A DNA stretch of 64,000 bases, taken from assembly GCA_017429945.1 (NCBI GenBank), contig JAFRNY010000043.1, forward strand, positions 1 through 64,000. Reading direction: 5' to 3'. Under the pieces are notes generated by a model. It was not told where the DNA came from, searched no databases, and saw only the letters and a program-made list of their open reading frames with translations. The translations under genes and the position numbers were made by a program. Shown here one piece after another: positions 58,762 to 64,000 of this stretch (position 1 is its first letter; each line of letters begins with the position of its first letter). The DNA comes from Bacteroidaceae bacterium (GTDB lineage Bacteria; Bacteroidota; Bacteroidia; Bacteroidales; Bacteroidaceae).

Positions 58762-59991
58762 ATGGCTCTCGTCAACGATCATTTCCTCAAACTTCCGAAC
58801 AACTACCTGTTCGCCGACATCGCCAAGAAGGTGAATGCCTTCAAGGCACAGCACCCCAAGATCGACATCATCTCGCTCGGCATAGGCGACGTCACCCAGC
58901 CGCTCTGTCCCGCCGTCATCGAAGCGCTGCACCGTGCCACCGACGAAATGGCCACTGCGGCCACCTTCCGCGGCTACGGCCCAGAGCAAGGCTACGACTT
59001 CCTGCGCGATGCCATCCTGAAGAACGACTTCCTCGCCCGCGGCATACATCTCGACCGCGACGAGATCTTCGTCAACGACGGCGCCAAGAGCGACACAGGC
59101 AATTTTCAGGAACTCATACGCTGGGACAACAGCATCGCCGTCACTGACCCCATCTACCCCGTCTACATCGACTCCAATGTGATGATTGGCCGCGCAGGAG
59201 TGAAGGGCGACGATGGCCGATGGTCCAACGTCATCTACCTGCCCTGCACCGCCGAGAACAACTTCGTGCCCGAACTGCCCCGCCAGCGAGTGGACGTCAT
59301 CTACCTCTGCTACCCCAACAATCCCACCGGCACCGCTCTCACGCGCGACCAACTCAAGCTATGGGTAAACTATGCCATCAAGAACGACGCCCTCATCTTC
59401 TACGACGCCGCCTACGAGGCTTACATTCGCCACGACGACGTACCTCACAGCATCTATGAGATTAAGGGCGCCCGCCATGTGGCCATCGAGTTCCACTCCT
59501 ACTCCAAGACGGCAGGCTTCACCGGCGTGCGCTGCGGCTACACCGTGGTGCCCAAGGAAGTCTCCGTGGCCACGCTCACCGGCGAGCGCATAGCGCTGAA
59601 CCCTTTATGGAACCGCCGTCAGTGCACCAAGTTCAACGGCACCAGTTACCTCAGTCAGCGTGCCGCCGAAGCCATATACACGCCCGAGGGACGACAACAG
59701 GTGCAGCGCACCATCGACTACTATATGCAGAACGCCTCCCACACGAAGGAAGCACTAACGGCCATTGGCCTCCACGTCTACGGAGGCAACGACGCCCCCT
59801 ACCTCTGGGTGCAGACACCCGGCGGCATGACCTCTTGGCGCTTCTTCGAACAGATGCTCTACAACGCTCATGTTGTTTGCACACCTGGCGTAGGTTTCGG
59901 TCCATCGGGCGAGGGATATGTGCGCCTCACCGCCTTCGGCTCGCATAAGCGCACCGAGGAAGCACTCGAACGCATTGCAAGATTCTATTAA
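58762..59991 (+). CDS. dapL: LL-diaminopimelate aminotransferase
   Basis: A PLP enzyme of 409 residues that makes LL-diaminopimelate from tetrahydrodipicolinate with glutamate as amino donor, the short lysine route of plants, Chlamydia and Bacteroidetes. Seen: NYLFADIAKKVNAF and SLGIGDVTQPL (family start), FVNDGAKSDTGNFQ, YPNNPTGTALTRDQL, and the PLP Lys in SYSKTAGFTGVRCGYTVVP. Its use of glutamate and its place after gltBD and dapF tie lysine/cell-wall synthesis to nitrogen assimilation. The stop codon (TAT TAA C) is the first unit of an 8-bp TTAAC array. Confidence 0.96.
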   Translation: MALVNDHFLKLPNNYLFADIAKKVNAFKAQHPKIDIISLGIGDVTQPLCPAVIEALHRATDEMATAATFRGYGPEQGYDFLRDAILKNDFLARGIHLDRDEIFVNDGAKSDTGNFQELIRWDNSIAVTDPIYPVYIDSNVMIGRAGVKGDDGRWSNVIYLPCTAENNFVPELPRQRVDVIYLCYPNNPTGTALTRDQLKLWVNYAIKNDALIFYDAAYEAYIRHDDVPHSIYEIKGARHVAIEFHSYSKTAGFTGVRCGYTVVPKEVSVATLTGERIALNPLWNRRQCTKFNGTSYLSQRAAEAIYTPEGRQQVQRTIDYYMQNASHTKEALTAIGLHVYGGNDAPYLWVQTPGGMTSWRFFEQMLYNAHVVCTPGVGFGPSGEGYVRLTAFGSHKRTEEALERIARFY

Positions 59992-60067
59992 CACGTTAAC
60001 TGATTAACAAATTAACACATTAACAGATTAACTGATTAACGAATTAACACATTAACTGATTAACCTC
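59988..60067. repeat. 8-bp TTAACnnn array, ten units
   Basis: Ten contiguous units of TTAAC plus three variable bases (ACG, TGA, AAA, ACA, AGA, TGA, GAA, ACA, TGA, CTC), exactly periodic at 8 bp. It spans the gap between dapL and glnN and includes the dapL stop. Confidence 0.95.
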
Positions 60068-60086
60068 ATAAACACAAGACAAGACA

Positions 60087-62369
60087 ATGACAAGCAATCT
60101 CAGATTTCAGATGGTCGGCGAGGCCTTCAAGAAGAAGCCTCTCGACGTTGTAGCGCCCGCAGAGCGCCCTTGTGAATACTTCGGCAAGAAGGTTTTCAAC
60201 CGCGAGAAGATGTACAAATACCTGCCCAAGGACATCTATCAGAAGATGATTGACGTCATCGACGGCGGCGCCACCCTCGACCGTTCCGTGGCCGACGCTG
60301 TGGCCGCAGGCATGGTGCAATGGGCCAAAGAAAACGGCGTGACGCACTACACCCACTGGTTCCAGCCCCTCACCGGCGGCACGGCCGAGAAGCACGACTC
60401 GTTTATCGAGCATGACCACAAGGCTGCGACTGAGCGAGATCAGAATGACGCGAAGCTCACGGGCGGCATGATCGAGGAGTTCAGCGGCAAGCTGCTCGTG
60501 CAGCAGGAGCCCGACGCCAGCTCGTTCCCCAGCGGAGGCATACGCAGCACCTTCGAGGCTCGTGGCTACTCGGCCTGGGACCCCACGTCACCCGTCTTCA
60601 TCATCGACGATACGTTGGTCATCCCCACCGTGTTCATCTCCTACAGCGGCGAGGCCCTCGACTACAAGGCTCCGCTGCTCCGGACCCTACGCGCCGTCAA
60701 CGAGGCTGTCACGGCGGTCTGCCACTATTTCGACCCCGCTGTGAAGAAGGTGACCTCCAACCTCGGCTGGGAACAGGAGTACTTCCTCGTTGACGAAGGG
60801 CTCTACGCCGCCCGCCCCGACCTGCTGCTCACCGGCCGTACCCTCATGGGCCACGACTCGGCCAAGAACCAGCAGATGGACGACCACTACTTCGGCTCCA
60901 TCCCAGAGCGCGTGGCAGCCTTCATGCGCGAACTGGAGATCACGGCTCTCGAACTGGGCATACCCGTGAAGACACGCCACAACGAAGTGGCTCCCAACCA
61001 GTTCGAGCTCGCCCCCATCTTCGAGGACACCAACCTCGCCGTGGACCACAACATGCTGCTCATGTCCGTCATGAAGCGCGTGGCACGCAAACACGGATTC
61101 CGCGTGCTGCTCCACGAGAAGCCCTTCGCCGGCATCAACGGCAGCGGAAAGCACAACAACTGGAGCCTCTCCACCGACACCGGCGTGCTGCTCCATGCTC
61201 CCGGCAAGACCCCCGTGCAGAACCTGCGCTTCGCCGTATTCATCGTGGAGACTCTCATGGGCGTCTACAGGCACAACGGACTGCTCAAAGCCAGCATCAT
61301 GAGCGCCACCAACGCCCACCGTCTCGGGGCCAATGAAGCGCCGCCAGCCATCATCAGCAGTTTCCTTGGCACGCAGGTCAGCGAACTGCTCGACCATATC
61401 GAAGCCGCCGACCGCGACGACCTCCTCGCCATGGCCGGCAAGCAGGGGCTGAAGATGGACATCCCCGAAATTCCCGAGCTGCTCATCGACAACACCGACC
61501 GCAACCGCACCTCGCCCTTCGCCTTCACCGGCAACCGCTTCGAGTTCCGCGCCGTGGGCTCCGAGGCCAACTGCGCCAGCGCCATGATCGTCCTCAACGC
61601 CGCCGTCGCCGAGGCCCTCGTCAGCTTCAAACAGCGCGTGGACGCACGCCTCGAACAAATCAAGGGCGACCCGCTCTTCGCCACCGCCCCCGACGGCAAG
61701 CCCTCCGCCCACAACCCCGTCTTCCATGCCATCCTCGACATCCTGCGCGACGATATCCGCACCTGCCGCCCCATCCGCTTCGACGGCAACGGCTACAGCG
61801 ACGAGTGGAAAGCCGAAGCCGCCCGCCGCGGGCTCGACGTCGAGACCTCGTGCCCCGTCATCTTCGAGCGCTACATCGATGACGACAGCGTGCGCATGTT
61901 CGAGAGCCTCGGCATCATGACACGCAAGGAACTCGAGGCACGCAACGAGGTGAAATGGGAGACCTACACCAAGAAGATACAGATTGAAGCCCGCGTGCTC
62001 GGCGACCTCTCGATGAACCACATCATCCCCGTGGCCACCGACTACCAGACCAAGCTGCTGCGCAACGTGGAACGCATGCAGGCAATCTTCCCCGATGAGA
62101 AGGCCGGCGAGCTCAATGCACGCAACCTGAAGCTCATTGAAGAGATTGCCATGCGCACGGCAAGCATCGAGACGCAGGTCGACGAACTCGTAGAAGCACG
62201 AAAGGTGGCAAACAAGATTACCGACGAGCACGCAAAAGCCATCGCCTACCACGACACCGTAGCACCCTACCTCGACACCATCCGACGCCAGATTGACAAG
62301 CTCGAACTCATCGTCGACGACACTCAGTGGCCACTGCCTAAGTATCGCGAACTGCTCTTCATAAGATAG
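60087..62369 (+). CDS. glnN: Glutamine synthetase type III
   Basis: A 760-residue GSIII enzyme that makes glutamine from glutamate, ammonia and ATP; cytoplasmic large oligomer. GSIII is typical of Bacteroidetes and some cyanobacteria. Seen: THYTHWFQPLTGGTAEKHDSF, EPDASSFPSGGIRSTFEARGYSAWD, NLGWEQEYFLVD (metal-binding Glu region), RHNEVAPNQFELAP, FAGINGSGKHNNWSLST and FRAVGSEANCASAM, ending in the helical C-terminal domain. It is about 30 residues longer than many GSIII proteins, partly due to a segment near residue 113 (DHKAATERDQNDAKLTGG). It ends the rightward nitrogen cluster and, with gltBD, completes the GS-GOGAT cycle. Confidence 0.96.
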   Translation: MTSNLRFQMVGEAFKKKPLDVVAPAERPCEYFGKKVFNREKMYKYLPKDIYQKMIDVIDGGATLDRSVADAVAAGMVQWAKENGVTHYTHWFQPLTGGTAEKHDSFIEHDHKAATERDQNDAKLTGGMIEEFSGKLLVQQEPDASSFPSGGIRSTFEARGYSAWDPTSPVFIIDDTLVIPTVFISYSGEALDYKAPLLRTLRAVNEAVTAVCHYFDPAVKKVTSNLGWEQEYFLVDEGLYAARPDLLLTGRTLMGHDSAKNQQMDDHYFGSIPERVAAFMRELEITALELGIPVKTRHNEVAPNQFELAPIFEDTNLAVDHNMLLMSVMKRVARKHGFRVLLHEKPFAGINGSGKHNNWSLSTDTGVLLHAPGKTPVQNLRFAVFIVETLMGVYRHNGLLKASIMSATNAHRLGANEAPPAIISSFLGTQVSELLDHIEAADRDDLLAMAGKQGLKMDIPEIPELLIDNTDRNRTSPFAFTGNRFEFRAVGSEANCASAMIVLNAAVAEALVSFKQRVDARLEQIKGDPLFATAPDGKPSAHNPVFHAILDILRDDIRTCRPIRFDGNGYSDEWKAEAARRGLDVETSCPVIFERYIDDDSVRMFESLGIMTRKELEARNEVKWETYTKKIQIEARVLGDLSMNHIIPVATDYQTKLLRNVERMQAIFPDEKAGELNARNLKLIEEIAMRTASIETQVDELVEARKVANKITDEHAKAIAYHDTVAPYLDTIRRQIDKLELIVDDTQWPLPKYRELLFIR

Positions 62370-62419
62370 CCTGAGCTTCGATAGGATCAAGAACTTCACC
62401 ACTATACATGAAACCAACG

Positions 62420-62451
62420 GGAGCGGCGCAGCCTCTAGGCTACGTCGCTCC
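62420..62451 (+). terminator. Hairpin downstream of glnN
   Basis: GGAGCGGCGCAGCC, loop TCTA, GGCTACGTCGCTCC: 14 positions, most paired. No T-run follows, so its role in termination is uncertain. The rest of the 391-base gap to 62761 is AT-rich, with a GGTAAAGA/TCTTTACC pair (about 62500 and 62552), the promoter below, and no convincing gene. Confidence 0.55.
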
Positions 62452-62576
62452 TTGAGATTATATGGCTGCTTTTGACAAAAATTGATTCTAAAAAGAAGGG
62501 TAAAGAAAGATGAAGGTGACGTTTTTATGCAAAAATGAGGTTAAAACGCAGTCTTTACCTTATTTAACATGGAAAG

Positions 62577-62608
62577 TTGACTTCAATTGGTGTAAAGTTG
62601 TAACTTTG
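62577..62608 (+). promoter_or_regulatory. Promoter for the exported protein gene at the window end
   Basis: TTG (62577-62579), 21-base spacer, TAACTTTG (62601-62608). The leader to the ATG at 62761 is about 145 bases. Confidence 0.7.
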
Positions 62609-62760
62609 CAAAGCAATGTTTGTAATATAGCAGACAATATGGCAAAGATAATCGTACAGAATACGCAGAGATAACGGTCATAAAGCCAAAATTTGCTCGA
62701 AAATCGCCTAAGAGCTAATTCAAAGCTAATTTATAGAACCCACCATAAACGAAAAGAATA

Positions 62761-64000
62761 ATGAACAAGCGAACTATCATCACCGCACTGCTCGCTGTGC
62801 TACCCCTTACATGCTGCATTGCAAAAGTGAGGTCGAAAGCAATTACAACGCTCAAGGGCTACCCTTCAGGAACTATAGATGAATACCACTTCCATGCAGG
62901 AAAAGCGGTAGTCAAGGGGCGTTTTACCCATAGTACGGGAAACAACTTCTCTACTTTCAATGTGACAGGAACAGACCTGTTCTCGAATCAAGATTTCGTC
63001 AGAACGATTAACATCGAACCCGATGGTTCTTTTCTTGAACTGATTAGTCTGCCGCATTCAGGATGGGTTTACTTCGATGGTGCAGAAATTCCGCCTGCTT
63101 TTATCGCTGTTGGTGACACCTTGGATTTATTGATTAATGGCACAGGGGATGAAACAACAATCACGGGCAGTGGCGCCACTGGCGAGGTGAACAGCGTCTG
63201 GCCACGGTTGGAGACTCAGTTCGCTTCGAAGGAAACACGAACGCCATGGGAGGGAATGAACCGTGAATTCATGCTGGAGTGGAAAAACCGCAAGGTCTGG
63301 GAACTCGACCGATTAGCCAGTGCCATAGATGCCGACACCATCACCTTGCTAAACGGCTGCTCAGACTACGCAAAGGACGTGTTGAAAACAAGTCTCCTGG
63401 CCATGCCGCTGGAACAAGCACTTGTGGCATTACATCAGTGGTGGTGGAGAACAAGAAACGAGGAGGGAAAAACCAACCCAGCCTTGACGATTTCCGCCGC
63501 TTCCTTCTTCGATTTCCTTTCGGCAAGGCAGTCCTATCTTATGGACAACCCATTGATGGTTTTTGCTGCTGATGGCGGCGGTGTCGTCAACAATATGGAA
63601 TTCCAGGTACTCAACGCATACTTGTTCCTGGCAAACGATATGGTAAGATGGAGCAAGTCAACAGACTCCGACGAGTTGGGCTCTTACAAGGAGAATTTTA
63701 TCCTGCCACACAACTACGACCCTGAGCTTCACCGCGAAATGCTTGCGTTTGATAAAGGACACTTGGTTTCCGTGGCAGACTATTATGCCGTGTGCAGCGA
63801 CAGCATCCGCTCGCGTTTCAAGCTTGACCATACAGGTTTCATGATGCAGCTCTGCTTGCTTCATCGCGTCCTTGACTTCGACTTCGAGGGCTCTGACGGC
63901 TGGTTCCTCACTCGCAAGGCAGAGGAATTGGCTGGAGCTATTCCACAGTTTGCCGACCCTTCCATCTGCCACCATGCCGTGGACGCCTACCGCCGTTTTG
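62761..64000 (+). CDS. Exported protein, possibly TlpA-family N-terminal part (partial)
   Basis: An open frame runs from the ATG at 62761 to the window end without a stop (413 codons). The start MNKRTIITALLAVLPLTCC is an export signal, possibly a lipoprotein. The next part is beta-rich (HAGKAVVKGRFTHSTGNN, NIEPDGSFLELISLPHSGWVYFD, PPAFIAVGDTLDLLINGTGD, ITGSGATGEVN), a pattern I know from the DUF4369-like N-terminal regions of Bacteroidetes TlpA-type thiol-disulfide proteins; a helical middle part follows. The thioredoxin domain, if present, would be beyond position 64000, so the family call is tentative. Codon use is less GC-rich than in the nitrogen genes. Confidence 0.75.
   Translation, partial: MNKRTIITALLAVLPLTCCIAKVRSKAITTLKGYPSGTIDEYHFHAGKAVVKGRFTHSTGNNFSTFNVTGTDLFSNQDFVRTINIEPDGSFLELISLPHSGWVYFDGAEIPPAFIAVGDTLDLLINGTGDETTITGSGATGEVNSVWPRLETQFASKETRTPWEGMNREFMLEWKNRKVWELDRLASAIDADTITLLNGCSDYAKDVLKTSLLAMPLEQALVALHQWWWRTRNEEGKTNPALTISAASFFDFLSARQSYLMDNPLMVFAADGGGVVNNMEFQVLNAYLFLANDMVRWSKSTDSDELGSYKENFILPHNYDPELHREMLAFDKGHLVSVADYYAVCSDSIRSRFKLDHTGFMMQLCLLHRVLDFDFEGSDGWFLTRKAEELAGAIPQFADPSICHHAVDAYRRF

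Noticed and set aside
60687-62417. 576-codon open frame on the minus strand opposite glnN
   Set aside because: It is antisense to an intact, well-matched GSIII gene; long open antisense frames are expected in GC-rich codon-biased DNA. The translation has no recognisable motif.
62510-62673. Short ORF (about 54 codons) upstream of the last gene
   Set aside because: It spans the promoter of the downstream gene, has no initiation context and no recognisable feature; probably chance.

Overview
The window reads as chromosomal DNA of a Bacteroidales bacterium, most likely Prevotella-like. Supporting signs: promoters of the Bacteroidetes type (TTG/TTTG, 19-21 bases, TAnnTTTG), a gldE-ssb pair, type III glutamine synthetase, DapL aminotransferase, large secreted glycoside hydrolases sharing one C-terminal tail motif (AGR...GIYI-NGKK), an AraC-type membrane regulator, and an almost complete lack of Shine-Dalgarno sites. 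I see no insertion sequence, prophage, rRNA or CRISPR array.

Layout. 1-8.4 kb: RidA, a secreted DUF3472 protein, a probable small RNA on the minus strand, a PrsW-type membrane protease, an ECF sigma factor coupled to a small membrane protein, and a secreted multidomain glycoside hydrolase. 8.5-16.2 kb: housekeeping genes, namely tRNA-Cys, tilS, RNase G, a 29-residue mS38-like ribosomal protein candidate, HU, gldE, ssb and a Na/Pi symporter. 16.2-20.4 kb: a heterodimeric ABC exporter flanked by tandem repeats. 20.6-28.5 kb: a GH128-like hydrolase, a lipoprotein, a TSCPD protein and aspS on the minus strand, then a GH35 beta-galactosidase on the plus strand. 28.7-40.6 kb: a TPR-membrane-AraC regulator, three back-to-back hairpins, four evenly spaced copies of GAATT(C/T)GT just upstream of a promoter, a tiny membrane protein resembling the regulator's juxtamembrane part, and a 3163-residue surface protein. 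40.8-62.4 kb: a nitrogen-assimilation block. From a shared divergent control region (51.4-51.7 kb) glnB-amt-OMP-pyrG-purF-asnB-carAB run leftward and gltB-gltD-dapF-dapL-glnN run rightward. The window ends inside an exported protein gene.

How the genes fit together. The nitrogen block holds ammonium uptake (Amt), its P-II sensor, primary assimilation (GSIII and GOGAT) and several glutamine- or glutamate-consuming enzymes (PurF, AsnB, PyrG, CarA, DapL). The carbamoyl-phosphate synthase gene is unusual: CarA is fused to only the first half of CarB, and the second synthetase domain and the allosteric domain are absent from this locus.

The most striking pattern is repeat DNA. Short-period simple repeats (units of about 7-11 bases) and GC-rich CCCTCCC/GGGAGGG palindromes fill many intergenic gaps. 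They supply the stop codons of at least four genes (pyrG, dapL, purF, gltD), and related sequences sit in frame inside carAB (twice), gltB (twice), an ABC exporter, a glycoside hydrolase and the giant surface protein.
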